Source of the DNA: Owenia fusiformis
Taxonomy: Eukaryota; Annelida; Polychaeta; Sabellida; Oweniidae
Assembly (NCBI GenBank): GCA_903813345.2
Contig: CAIIXF020000010.1
Coordinates: forward strand, 36,507,425 to 36,571,424
DNA length: 64,000 nucleotides
Direction of reading: 5' to 3'
Shown here piece by piece: positions 38,201-50,100 of the stretch; the stretch's first letter is position 1, and each line of letters opens with the position of its first letter. The notes beneath the pieces were generated by a model. The model searched no databases. It saw nothing but the letters and a program-made list of their open reading frames with translations, and had not been told where the DNA came from. The position numbers and the translations under genes are program-made.

Positions 38201-41200
38201 GTTAATAAATCTAATCGCATCTGCATACCTTTCTAGCTCGACATGGCACAACCAAAGGCGATGTGTTGCAATAGGCCATACCCTGGAATTGTAAAATATT
38301 CAAAACATGAAATTGATAAAGGCAGTTCAGCCAGTTATACATACGAGAGTCGTTCAATAAATACACATATAAAGGCTCTTAATTTCATGTTTTTAACTTG
38401 ACCTCCCTATGAGCATGAATTATGTTTTATCATATTGAACGCCTCTCGTATATGTGCAACTTATTTTAATCTGTTTTGTCTCTTTTGTCGTTGCCTGTGC
38501 AAAGCGTAGATAAAATCAAATTAATCAGGGCATTAAGATTTATGTAACAACTTAAAATGACAAATACATTTAGCTTCCCGCATATCGAAGATATGTTGAT
38601 GCACTTTAGTTAAAAGTGTGCGTTCGTCATTTTGATGTATATTAAATAGTATGAGATAAATCTAGGCTTGATGAAATTAAATGTTCTTTTTAAAATGATG
38701 GCAGCTTAAACATGCATACCGATAAATAAATACAGGAATAAAAAGATACATACCACCATTCCTTCTTCTACAGCTCTGATACTGTACCATCCAGCAATAC
38801 CAAAGTGATTAGAGCCTGGGAAAGAGAACAATCTTTTGCATTTGCTACAGTCCAACCGTTAAACCATTTATCATCGGAAACTATCACCTCAAAGAACATT
38901 TACATAGTCAATTTTCAAAGAATACTTAAATGGTCTACGTTCAAAGAGTATTTACATAGTTAAAATTAGACAATGAAAATAGGTAGTCTTGCTCAAAGAC
39001 TGTATCCGCCCCCCGTCACCTTCACTCTCTTTACCTGGCAATATACAGAGAGAAGGATAAAGGGGGGGGGGGGGAGTACAGGGTCTTTTAAGCAAGACTA
39101 GAAAATAGGCATAGTAATCTTTAAAATTATATTGTTATACCTTTTGCACATACCCATCCTATACCGACATCTTTGGCTTTCTTTATGGCAAGTTCAATAC
39201 AAAACTTTCCTACTACGGGACCTGAAAGAATGACGGAAGAACAGCATAATAGTTTTTACTCAGCAAGTTATCATATGAAAGATTATATTAAACGGTTTAT
39301 CATTACAAACTTAGAAAGAAGACGATCCTAAATTATTTTTGTGATGCCAAATAATTATTTTGAGTTTCTTGTTACCAACTACAACTTCTAAGTTTATGAT
39401 TATCACATTTATATTCAATTTGTGAAACAAATAAAATGTATACGATTACCTAGAATATTATTTCCGTTGACAAACGCAGTGGCAACAGTCTCTTTTTCTA
39501 TCGTAGGTTCCTTGTTACCTACAGTGGTGCCGCCCTTGATATCGTTGATGTACATAGCTATTGGAGAGAGAATATACGTCGATGAGGACATTTAACCTGT
39601 TCCAAGTGAGTAAATGGAGAAGTATAACATTAAATATTTTGTATTGCTCAATGAAAAATTGTATTTTGCAGAATGATTTTTTTGCGCAATGCAAAGTGGA
39701 AGGTAATACACTGCAAAATCAAATTGGAAGTAAAAATTGTAATATCTACTGCAGAATTAAATGATGCACATTCAAGAATAAAATGGTGTACTTTCATGAA
39801 TAATATGACGGTGTACACTCAAGAATAAAATGGTGTACATTCAAGAATAAAATGGTGTACATTCAAGAATAAAATGGTGTACTTTCAAGAATAAAATGGT
39901 GTACATCCAAGAATAAAATGGTGTGCATTCAAGAATAAAATGGTGTACTTTCAAGAATAAAATGGTGTACTTTCAAGAATAAAATGGTGTACATTCAAGA
40001 ATAAAATGGTTTACATTCAAGAATAAAATGGTGCACATTCAAGAATAAAATGGTGTACATTGAGGTTTGAAATGTAATACATTGCAGAATAGAATAACTG
40101 TATTTTGTAAAGTGAAAACATATTTCCTAGCCTATCCTTGGCCATTCATCCACTATTTCATGATTTCTTTGGTGGATATTCGATAACATTTGATATTGTG
40201 TGTGCTATATGGAATATATGTGAGACAAAAACGCACATAATCAGTGATATGACGTGCACGGACCTGGGGACAATATTCGGGAAATGCGGGCTTATCTCAG
40301 CTTTGAACGTTAATCTCTGCCTTATTTAAAAGCCCAACTATGTGTTTTACATATCATTTTGAAGTATTTTTATTCGCATTTCAATGAAATTATTTTTCCT
40401 TCAAAATTTTGATGGGATCCAACACATTTTTAAAGTTAAATATACTCCGACATCGTCAAATACGCTGTAAGACGTAACACTTTACGCTTACAGGGCTCGT
40501 TGACTCGGAAATTGAGATAACTTTTGAAATAATGATCAAAATCCCACTTAAATTTCACAATTTATTCAATGGAACATTTGCATTTATGACGTCACAATTG
40601 CTTAACGGCTACATTTCAAATTATCTTATACGAACGCTTTTAAAATTTTCAAAATTGTGTAAGGTTTTGAAGGCGAATGGGACGAGCAATAAGTATACCT
40701 TCATTTAACCTTCTAATTTAGGTCTGAATTGAAAGAAAATTTAACTGCACAATATTGTCATGGCGAAATTTACAAAACAATAACCGGTTTGTTTATTTTG
40801 CAAATAATATCAAAATAAGAGCTGGTTTTCGAGACTTGAAAAAATGTGACGCATCGATTTTTTACCACAAATTCCATACACATCAATTTTTACTAACGCC
40901 CCAAGTGGATTTCTTGACCGTTTTTCAAAATTCAAAAACATTTTAGAAATATTGTCCTCGAGATCTTGCTACTCTGTAAATTTTGTAATGATTAGATAAG
41001 GATAAAGTATTTTATTTTTAGGTTGACTAAACTTGTAAAAAATGTGATGCTTGTCGTTTTTGACGTTGTAAGGCTGTTTGCGCCCTATACTGCTCATTGT
41101 TTTGTTTTGTTTTTTGACGCCATGATGTTACGCTAATTGTCCCCAGTTTCGTGCGACGTGTATGAATCATCATTTGCATTTAATTGTGCTTTGAAGTTCA

Positions 41201-44200
41201 CAGTGGATTATGGGCAATCTGCACCGGATTGGCTTTTTTTGTGTTTCGGATTTTTGCGCATGCGCAAAATAGACTTCATTCCCACCATTCTTTAGTTGCA
41301 GTTTATGTCGACAAACGTTGTTACACGTTTCAAAACAGTTTGATATTCCTTATTGGTTGTTAAATCTAAGGCGATTCTATCAACTAGGACTGCGTGTAAA
41401 GATCAATGAAGGTGCGTTTATTATGTTAACATCAATAAAAAATACCCGGTCGGGGAATTTAAAGGCGAATTCAAAACAACAAAGAGTGTCTTATCAACCC
41501 AGAATGCCACTTAAAAATTTCACACATGTATAGACTAGCAAAAAACTTAGCCCCATCGTGGAGAAACACTCTGGTATAGTGGTTAGGGTGCTCGATCTCC
41601 ACTTCTGCGGCGTGGGTTCGATTCCCAGACGGAGCACTTCTTATTTTGAATAACAAGCCGGAAGTTTATTCTCCGAGGTCTGGAAATTATGTACACAATT
41701 TTTTCTAGAATTCTTGGGCTTGCTCAATCATCAATGTTTAATGAAATTAATCACTTGTATTGGCTTTGCTATAGTCATGAGAATACAGGGAATCCCATTT
41801 TAAGATGGCAAAAAGTATGATGAAGACCTGGGGATGAAAAAGGATCTTGTTTCTTCTAGATCAGCACATTTTGACGCAGTTTATCGTGAATGCAGGGACA
41901 TCAGCCAAGGGACATCACAGAATACACTTCCAAATATATTGCTCATTAGATTTCAATGCTGATTTTAGAATTTTTCACGTGACAAGATATTTTTGTATAA
42001 TATTTTCCTCACAAGTGAGAATTTAAGCACATGAGAGAGCACAAAGAAAATTTACAGTACAAGAGCTGAACTGTCGAGGAAACAGCGGCTTATGCAACAC
42101 AACAACAACACTTTTATCCTAGCCTCCACTCCATCAATAAATGTCTATACATCAAAATCTTTACTAAACGGACGTTGTGATTTATAGTGGATAAAATGGT
42201 AAAAATAACATTTTTCTGGCTATATACGTGATTGCCTGGTCTTACACCTTCTCTGGTGAACCAGAGACATATACCAGGTCGTTCAATAAGTTCACGGAAA
42301 AATGCTCTCATTTCAAAGATTTTTGATATTTTCTCATGAAATTTTCACACAATGAATAAAAAATACTTTCTGATTGAATATCAAAATATCAGCATCTCTT
42401 ATTTGATTGGTCAAAAATAAGGGTTACTATGGTAACTTGACTCTTGGGTATGCGGGGCACTTTTTACGTCACATTATTCATTAGAAAAACAACAGAATAG
42501 TAGGCAGTTTATGAGTATATCACATGAATTTCTTCTCCGCTTTCTACTTGTACATGATATTACTTAATGCAATAGTTACAACTATTGTCACATAAGGTTT
42601 CAGAAATATTCTCCCTCATGTTTAATGCACAGTCGCTTGCATTCAGCCCATTGATGATACATTGCTCTGAAGCCATCTGGAAAACTTGTTTAAAAGGCAA
42701 TCTTGACTGCAGTCGAAAGTTCCATAAAGTGCACCTCTTAGCTGATCCTTCATCCTAGTGAAAACAGCAAAATCAAGGATTGTCTCATCTGCAGAGTATG
42801 TAACTTGGGGCAGCTTTGCCATCTATTTTGCCAATTAATTGAGATGGTTTCTTGCACAATATTAGCAGTGTGATCGGCTGCATTATTACTATGGAAAAAT
42901 TTAGAGTTTGGCTGGTGGTTAAGTTTTAATCAACTTTCCATAGCATAGGCTGTACTCTTTGTTGATTTTCTGGTCCACTGGTACAGCATTGACTAGCACG
43001 ATTTCAGAAATGTTCGTGATAATAAGGAACATCAATTTTCCCTTTGAACATTTGTAATATAAATAAGAACAAATAAAAAATAGGGATCCTTCATTTGCAC
43101 ATATTGATAGATATATGTAATGGTAAATTGTGTGACGTAAAAAGTGCCCTGCCTACCCAAAAGTCAAGTTACCATAGTAACCCTTATTTTTGACCAATCA
43201 AATTTGAGATGCTGATATTTTAGGAATCAATCAGAAAGTATTTTTTGCACATTGTGTGAAAATTTTATGGGAAAATATCAAGAATCTTTGAAATGAGAAC
43301 ATTTTTCCGTGAACTTATTGAACGACCTGGTATTTTCGATATATGCATGAGTCCGTTCAAAATCGATGTTTGAACCATTAAAAAGCCAAATTTAGACTGA
43401 GGATTGAAAAGGTTCTTTTATTTCTCTCGGTAGACCGGAAGTAAATTTATGAGTCGAGCAAAAAGTGATAATGTTTTTTATGAAGTGGGGAAGTCAAAAC
43501 AGTACTAATAGAAGTCATAGTAAGCATTAGAAGATCATTTAAAACCATATAAATCAAATCGACGGCAAAGTTAGTTGAAATGACTGAAATCTTTATATGT
43601 TATCTTCTTCATCTTCGCGGACCTCAGAGAAGACACTTCCGGTTTAATAATCAGTGATTTTATCGATCAAAAAAATCTTCTTTTTGAATTTGTCTGATAT
43701 CTGCTAATATGGTATGTATATTTGTGCTGATTGTTGAATTACAAAATAGGTTGGGTATAGAATATGTGAAAGTCGTTTGATCTTGTCCAAGAAGCAACAT
43801 TTCGTCATTTCTGTCGCCTGGAATTCCTTTAAGGCTCTCTAGCAGAATTGGCTATCAAAATGCTAAAGAGCCTTAAAATTTAAGGCTCTTTAGCCAAAAT
43901 GCTAAGAACCTTAAAATTTAAGGCTCTTTAGCATTTTGGTAACCCATTTGGCTAGAGAGCCTTAATTTTTAAGGCTCTCCAGGCACGGCCTATATTCTAT
44001 TGCCACACTCGTGGCCATAGAATATGAAAGGGTAGAGCTCCCGTTTAATAATAGATTGCATTGCCATCTATAAATGTAAAGGCAATTTAAAATGGCTTAT
44101 ATGTGCGCATGCGTGTTAAAACTAATAAAAATGCGAGCCTGGCGCAGAATGTCCCTTGTAAACGGTGGGAGTAAACATCAAACATGTACGTACCTAGACG

Positions 44201-44476
44201 GTTCAATCCATGACTAAAGTGACCGCGGTAATCGGCCGATACCAGAAGATCTGAAAGTGATACAGCGTGTTCCTTTTTTGCACCGACTGCAACCATACAC
44301 CGGACTACAAAGGCGTGTACTTCATCCTTTTTCACGAATACAGGAGCTGGCTCCTGGTCATTGTTTGCCATTTTACTGAATAGTTTATTTGAGTTCAAGG
44401 TCGAATTGATTAAACCGTTTATGTTGTTCATATCCAGATATTTGAATCTGAAGATTCGCCTGCATATCGACCCCAT
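32299..44476 (-). CDS. Ldh2-family malate/L-lactate dehydrogenase-like oxidoreductase
   Basis: NAD(P)-dependent oxidoreductase of the Ldh_2 family (relatives: sulfolactate, ureidoglycolate and piperideine-carboxylate dehydrogenases, bacterial YjmC/YlbC). Substrate unknown. Exons in transcript order: 44476-44194, 39557-39450, 39221-39141, 38815-38754, then 38282-38229 or 38175-38122, 36756-36658, 36293-36228, 34701-34632, 34119-33995, 33705-33610, 33292-33182, 32349-32299. All GT-AG with joining phases; 401 residues. Landmarks: [35 protein letters not shown] (the His of NHFG corresponds to the proposed acid/base in this family), [61 protein letters not shown]. The start at 44476 gives a basic 35-residue extension before MANNDQEP that could be a mitochondrial targeting sequence; the inner Met is the alternative start. 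The family is common in invertebrates and bacteria. Confidence 0.93.
32783..33130. mobile_element. Two palindromic MITE copies side by side
   Basis: 32783-32955 and 32962-33130 are each imperfect palindromes of about 170 bp with the same plan: ends like AGCATTTGCGAAT, then GTCAGCTGACG or GTCGGCTACC, and a centre with two inverted CATTTAAATATGAATAGTA blocks. Both lie in the last intron (32350-33181) of the Ldh2-type gene. The two copies differ clearly in the outer arms, so they are related family members rather than a fresh duplication. Confidence 0.8.
34840..35940 (-). mobile_element. Mariner-like element with long inverted repeats and a decayed transposase
   Basis: Ends CAGGGTGGGCCCAAAAATG and its inverse near 35940 are flanked by TA at 34838-34839 and 35941-35942. 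The inverted repeats run about 294 bp each (34840-35133 and 35646-35940). Between them, minus-strand frames (35592-35347, then a shift to 35357-35211) encode a transposase C-terminal piece: [50 protein letters not shown]. This resembles the last catalytic Asp region (SPDLNPCDY) of Tc1/mariner DDE enzymes. The rest of the gene is missing, so it cannot move itself. Lies in the Ldh2 intron 34702-36227. Confidence 0.82.
37556..37722. repeat. Reference-quality copy of dispersed repeat R1
   Basis: Starts GGCCCGTAGCCAGGGGGGG and ends in a poly-C run followed by TGGAAATTTCTGA. Between lie CCTGGCCAAAAATTC, AAAATCATGCAGTTTTTCAC and GAGCACTTTTCAAGTGATTT. Positioned in the Ldh2 intron 36757-38121. Confidence 0.75.
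38122..38175 (-). CDS. Ldh2-type gene exon 5, copy b (candidate mutually exclusive exon)
   Basis: 54 nt, acceptor attatag, donor GTATGT, phase 0 on both sides, only 53 nt downstream of copy a. Encodes [18 protein letters not shown]; 12 of 18 residues equal copy a. Changes are C-N to T-S before TSP, L to N in SPLVVP, and R-K to L-V at the end. A 53-nt intron between a and b may be too short to be spliced, which would make the choice exclusive. Including both would keep the frame, so phase alone does not enforce exclusivity. Confidence 0.82.
38229..38282 (-). CDS. Ldh2-type gene exon 5, copy a (candidate mutually exclusive exon)
   Basis: 54 nt, acceptor aattccag, donor GTATGC, phase 0 on both sides. 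Encodes 18 residues [18 protein letters not shown]. It follows exon 38754-38815 ending in EEGMV and leads into PALGTNP, matching the family pattern NTSPLVVPT...LGTNP, so this copy looks ancestral. Confidence 0.88.
38988..39108. mobile_element. AGTCTTGCTT foldback MITE
   Basis: The left end, AGTCTTGCTCAAAGACTGTA, is the near inverse of the right end, TACAGGGTCTTTTAAGCAAGACT. The middle has poly-C then poly-G (39061-39073) with a pyrimidine/purine palindrome CTCTCTTTACC...AGAGAGAAGG. Same family as 9022-9132 and 10420-10517. Lies in the Ldh2 intron 38816-39140. Confidence 0.7.
39762..40065. repeat. 22-bp minisatellite in Ldh2 intron 1
   Basis: About thirteen copies of CAAGAATAAAATGGTGTACA plus TT, with single-base variants (TACTTTC, TGCATTC). 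Copies are adjacent without spacers. It starts about 200 bp upstream (in gene sense) of exon 2. Confidence 0.92.
41255..41266. promoter_or_regulatory. Palindromic NRF1-type site in Ldh2 intron 1
   Basis: TGCGCATGCGCA is a perfect 12-bp palindrome matching the NRF1 consensus. A second near copy (TGCGCATGCGTG) lies at 44104-44115, about 80 bp downstream of the exon 1 donor. In AT-rich DNA chance matches are unlikely, but function is unproven. Confidence 0.4.
41565..41640 (+). repeat. tRNA-like sequence (SINE head or tRNA pseudogene)
   Basis: Carries GGTATAGTGGTTAGG, like the D-arm of Glu/Asp tRNAs, and GGGTTCGATTCCCAG, a perfect T-arm and B box, with about 73 nt overall. The acceptor and anticodon stems do not pair well by eye, so it is called a tRNA-derived repeat rather than a functional tRNA. 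Confidence 0.5.
42274..43330 (-). mobile_element. Mariner-family element with ~215-bp inverted repeats and a decayed transposase
   Basis: The ends CCAGGTCGTTCAATAAGTTC and the inverse at 43330 are flanked by TA (42272-42273 and 43331-43332). The inverted repeats run to about 42490 and from about 43118. Minus-strand frames between them, broken by several stops, recall mariner transposase: a [11 protein letters not shown]-like piece (compare DNAPAHT), [12 protein letters not shown], and [20 protein letters not shown] followed by EGEYF. It lies in Ldh2 intron 1 (39558-44193). Confidence 0.78.
43838..43985. repeat. Cluster of palindromic TTAAGGCTCTTTAGC repeats
   Basis: At least six occurrences of AAGGCTCT or AGAGCCTT alternate in orientation, with CAAAATGCTA between them, so many alternative hairpins can form. 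Could be a decayed MITE cluster. Confidence 0.75.
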
Positions 44477-44889
44477 GTCAGAACGTATTTGATGTCTCGA
44501 ACAATTCGGTAGCTAATTTACTTCGATCTCTTTGAACCAGGAAATGATGTACACTAAATCGTAGAGTACTTCCTTATCCGCCATTTTTAAAGTTCATTGG
44601 ACGAGTTAAAAAAAGAGTAGGGGTGGCAGATTAAATAAAGCTGTTTGCATTTCATCTTGATCTGGAGACCGATATGATGACGAAAATCGTAAGCCTCCTG
44701 AAGAATGTATATAGATGGAAGGAGGATTGGACGCCGTTATTCAGACTTGGTCTTCCGTTGCTTGGTGTAGATCAACTTAGTAACAATATTACTCATATTT
44801 CGAACACGAGAAATACTTGGTCCAAAGAAAACCCTACAGCCTATTTTTACTAAATTGTCATACACAGGCAAAGGCCGAAAGGAATAATT

Positions 44890-45660
44890 TGAAAATAAAG
44901 ATGGCATGGTAATCGATCTGTGTTTGTTTATAAATATTCTCTCCGAAGAGGAGGGGAAGCCCCAGAGTTTAAAGATGACAGACATAATTACCTCTCTTGC
45001 TTACCACCTTCGTTCGTTCGAATTTTCAACGGCTGGTTATCAAATACTACACTTCGATGGGATGTTTTAATTGATATAGGCATATTCCGTACACCTTTCT
45101 TTATCTTGATGTAAAATGAGAAGCTATGATATTGGTTAACACGCCAGAAATGAACATAATATTATTCAAAGCGTATTTCGAAAATTTTGAAACCGCCATT
45201 GATGACGTCATTTGTTTGTCGACTTTTGACCAATCAGCGACGATGTCATCTCAATACAGATTTACATTATAAGCGTATGTCATCTTTGAACCCTGGTGTT
45301 TCTCCCCCTCTGTTCTCTCCGGAGAGAAAAAGATAATATTGGATTCTGTTGGTGCTGCCATCTTTATATCGGTCCAGAACCTATGAGAGGATCAAGTTTA
45401 AATAGTGGCCACCTGGTGGCTGCCAATCCGGCTGCCAATCATTATTCATGTTGCTATATGAATGTTTTTATTAGGTGAAATTTGCTAACTACCATCTTTA
45501 TATCGGATTAAAACCCCTGATTTAATTGTGTATACATCGTAAATGTCATAGCCCGGTGTCATAGGTTCTTGGTCGATATGAAGATTTAAGATAGCAGCAC
45601 CATCAGAATCCAGAATTTTTAGAACACAGATCGATTACTATGCCATCTTTATTTAAAAAT
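44890..45660. repeat. Imperfect foldback region upstream of the Ldh2-type gene
   Basis: 44893-44930 (AAGATGGCATGGTAATCGAT and CTGTGTT) is inverted at 45617-45655. 45333-45395 (TTGGATTCTGTTGGTGCTGC and AGAACCTATGA) is inverted at 45548-45612. The arms are contiguous on the right but separated by about 400 bp on the left, as if the left arm had been interrupted. A 56-codon minus-strand open frame (44906-44737) overlaps but has no recognised similarity. Confidence 0.55.
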
Positions 45661-46669
45661 ATTTCTATCTACAAATAGGGTCAAGATTGCAGTTAAAAAT
45701 CCGATTTAGGATCATTATAACGTTTCATTTCATAATGTATTCATGGGCACAGATCTAGCTAAGCGAAACAGCAGGGGCGGATCTGGGAACCAACAAGGGG
45801 GGATTTCAGGTCTGAGAAAAAAACGCCTAGTGTGTATGGTTCCGGTGTATGGTTGCAGCCAGTCTCCTAAAACGAAAAAGTGGGCCCAAAGAAGTTGTAT
45901 CGATATGGTGAAACTTTTGAAAACGCGTTTCTCTTAAACCAGTCATCAAAATCGTTTGTGGGTAAACTAGCCCCGGGAAATTGGCATATATTTCCGGAGA
46001 TAAATTTTGACCAATGATTACCATAGCCATTTTCAAATATATGCTAGCACCCCTAGTTTACATACACTCCCCTCCATAAGTTTGGCAACCTTTTTCCCCC
46101 ATTGAACTACGTGTTAAAGCCTCTTTACCTTTGAATTTTTATTTACTTAACCTGCCATGAAATAACTTATAATATTGATGGAAACGTAACTTGACTTTAT
46201 TTCCAATACCTCCAAATTTTCTCAATTTTTTCCCTCAATTACAATAGGTCGACAATTGATGATAAATTTGATGAATTTTTGAAAATCGTCATTCCCATGT
46301 AATCCAATGGGAAATGGAGGGTTCGGGGCAAATCAGAAATCAGGATATCTTTTCAGTAAAAGATTCAGCAAAAAATATTTTATATAGAAAATTGAATTGT
46401 CTAATTTTTATTTACTTAACCTGCCATGAAATAACTTATGATATTGATGGAAACGTAATTTGACTTTAATTGCAATACCTCCAAATTTTCTCAATTTTTT
46501 TCCTCAATTACAATAGGTCGAAAATTGATGATGAATTTGATGATTTTTTGAAAATCGACATTCCCATGTCAACCAATGGGAAATGGTAGGTTTGCCGCAA
46601 GTCATATGACAGAATATCCATCCATCCGAGTCCTTGCAAAAAATACCACAGCAAAAAATGTGAATCAAA

Positions 46670-47150
46670 CCACTGAATCCTGGAGTCAGGATTCATACAG
46701 GATTCATATGCACATATGAATCCTGTATGAATCCTGCCTCCAGGATTCATACAGGATTCGCTGTTTAAATAGTTTACAAATGAATCCTGCCTTCAGGAAT
46801 CATACAGGATTCATATGCAATATAGTTTACAAATGAATCCAGCCTTCAGGATTCGTACAGGATTCATATAGAAGGTAGTTTGCAAATGAATCCTGCCTTC
46901 AGGAATCATACAGGATTCATATGCAATATAGTTTACAAATGAATCCAGCCTTCAGGATTCGTACAGGATTCATATAGAAGGTAGTTTGCAAATGAATCCT
47001 GCCTTCAGGAATCATACAGGATTCATATGCAATATAGTTTACAAATGAATCCAGCCTCCAGGAATCATACAGGATTCATATGCAATATAGTTTACAAATG
47101 AATCCTGCCTTCCTGAAGGCAGGATTCATTTGCAAACTACCTTCTATATG
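46670..47150. repeat. Minisatellite of the left foldback arm
   Basis: Alternating units around GAATCCTGCCTTCAGGAATC, ATACAGGATTCATATG, CAATATAGTTTACAAAT and AGAAGGTAGTTTGCAAAT. Basic unit is about 55-60 bp and itself partly palindromic (CAGGATTCATA / TATGAATCCTG). The inverse array lies at 56405-56930, with the same order of variant units. Confidence 0.92.
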
Positions 47151-50100
47151 AATCCTTACATCGTACGTATCTGGATTTCGTTCATAATTGATTAATCTGT
47201 TAATGCGTTCCTCTAAGTAAATGAAACAATCATCACATCGTGTTTATAAGTGTAATTCAAGGGCGTATAATCTAACATGTCTAATGCTACTCATTTCATG
47301 GTATTACTTTCCGATCATTTGATAAAATAGAATACAATCAACATGTGGAAATCACGGATGACGGGAAAAACAATATTGTATAAATAGAATATATTTTAAT
47401 AAGAGATTCGTAATGTAAGAGATTCGATATTTAACAGATATTTAGAATGAATTGCAACATTATATTCCAAATTCATGAATAAACTGTACGTATCTGGATT
47501 TCGTTCATAATTGTTTAATGGTTCCTCATAGATAGTAATAAAGTCATCACATCGTGTTCATTAGTGTTAATTCGAGGTTGGATAATGTTTTTATAATATG
47601 ATGTTATAATTTTACATTTTATTTGTGTGTCTGAGTGAGGCTAAATTGAAAGTAAAACCTGTATAATCAGACGGGCAAATCACGATGAGGACAAATAATT
47701 ATTTAAATTAGTAAGATAAGTCTGTACATGTAGATTGTTCGTTGAAGTTGGACCGTCGGTGACTTTTATTCCTAGATTTCGTATCCCTCTCAAACAAATA
47801 AGTCAAAGCCAAATATAGTTGAACTGTTTTCGGGATTATTATTCATTTGTTGTAATACAGATTGACTTATAGACTGATATTGTAATGGGTTGTGCTTGGG
47901 ATTCACAGAATTATTCTATGATAGTCTCAGGATATATTGAAATGCGGATGTTTACATTAAAGATCTTGCTTTCAAACAAAAATATTGAAGTACTAAGATC
48001 GGATATTAGCGTACCCCAGTGGAAAAGAATCAAAAGATATTCCAATTTAACGCACTGCACAATAATTTGTCATTTTGGAAATTCGTCAATATGACCTTAC
48101 CATTTTGATCTTAATAATTTAAAATTTAAACAAGCGCTACCCCCCCCCCCCCCAGAACTAGCCTTCCCGGTAAAGCCAATACGACAGATATCTAAGGAAA
48201 GTTTCATTTTTATTCTTGATTTCTCTGACTCGGAATAGTTGAAATGATAAACATAAATTGCAATTATTATTACTTTGCTCTTTCATTTTGCTCAGTCATG
48301 ATCAACGCCTTCCTTAAATTTTCTGTCAGATCATCGATCCCAGACTTCAGCAAATATTCCAATCATATTTTGCGTTTTATCGTCTTTCCCAAAAGCTATA
48401 CGAATATGGTACTACAACTACTTAATGACAGTGGTTTATCGTTATTTTTGCAAATATGGATGTTTACACTGCTTGAATCTTATTCTAGGAAGTTTTATAG
48501 AGACGGGACTTCCTTTTCACAATGCAATTATATCTGTTTTGTAGGTTCCCGTGGGTAAGATACACACAAGAACAATACGGCCCATCCAAAAGGGACAGAT
48601 CCGTCAGTGGCGTTCTTCAAATTATAGCCCGTGGAGATATAGTTTATGAATCTTGCCTCAAGTGACGTGTTAAATCCCATATTGGGTTTGAGAAAGGGCC
48701 CGTATACACAGCCCGATACACAGTTGCTCGATACAAGTGCAAACTATAAAATAACCATAATATAACAATTATAGATAAATGTTTGGCATGCATTGTTTCT
48801 GTTTAATTGTTAAATTATTTGATAACTTATAATAAGCAGATAAGTTGCTTTTCAGGTATTAAGCGGCGATTAAGGACTGAAAACCAGCGTCACACATTTC
48901 TTCGGATATTCCTCCATAAGCAGATATACCTGTTTGCATGTTTTAATTTTGATTTGATTTGATTGTTTGAATTAGATAAAGTCTTTAAAATGTTACTAGT
49001 GTTTGGGGGGGGGGGGGCTGAGATTTCATGTAGGAATTAAAATTAGAATAAGATTTAAATACGATCTGTTTTGTTTGCATCGTTGTATAACGTTGATAAA
49101 ACACAAAGGGCAGCATTGGAATTACAAAATTGTGCGATTCCCTACCTCCCAAAATTATTCAAAATTATATTTCTGTCATTCTGATTTCCGTGTCGGGACA
49201 TTCTGATCTATTAGAGTCTCACTTTATCTAACGCTTTGGTATTCCAAAGGATTGTACTTGCCCGGGAGTACTTGCTGTATATCACGTCGGGAGATTAAAC
49301 CTCCTGGATTAAACCAGTGAATGTTCCGATCGTCGTAACATTCGATACACCGAGAGATTTCCCAGATTCATACATGCATACTGTATATTCAGCAGGAATT
49401 TTACATACTTTATCATTCCCTTCTTAATATATCGTATAATATTTGTATTCTGTTTCACAGATTCCCCTTGAAATACAAGGTAGACTAGATGCGAGTAGAA
49501 ATAATTTTGATTTACGTCATTAAATATTCAAAATTCAGTCAAAGTGATGTCATAATTTGAAATCTACATGAAAAAGTACATCTAAAAATACGGTTTCGAA
49601 AATTGTTTATCAAATTTGAAAATTACGACAACACGGGCAATATATGGCAGGTTAAATGAGTCGTCAAGATTATAACACGCCGGTCTTTATGTTACAGTTG
49701 ATGAAAGTACAATGTCAAAATCTCATGATGATTTCTTCCGACCTGTGTTTACTGACAAGGTGGGGTGCGCAGTTGTTGAAGCGAGTATAAACTAAGAAAA
49801 ATCCAAAGTCCGATAATTAATTAATTGGCATGGATCTGCTAATTGTTTTCGTTATTGTTACTTGTTCTATCTAGACGGTTTTATCTGCATCGATATGGCT
49901 GATTATAAGGCATGAACATTTTTCCCAGTTGTGTTAATTGTTATTCTTTAATAAGCGGATTTATATGTTTGAAATATTTATTATCCATTTTTCATTTTGA
50001 TATACTTTTCAAAGGACTTTTTGTTCTATCTATGTGTTTTGTCTATACTAATCTTTAACAGGAGTTAGCTTATTCCATATAGCCTACAATTGATTTTAAT

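Noticed and set aside
44737-44906. Minus-strand frame of 56 codons starting MPSLFSNYSF
   Set aside because: Partly overlaps an inverted repeat, has no recognised similarity and no second exon; could be real but cannot be supported.
48244-48558. 104-codon plus-strand frame inside the foldback interior
   Set aside because: AT-driven composition (many Phe, Ser, Tyr, Asn), no domain, no splice context.
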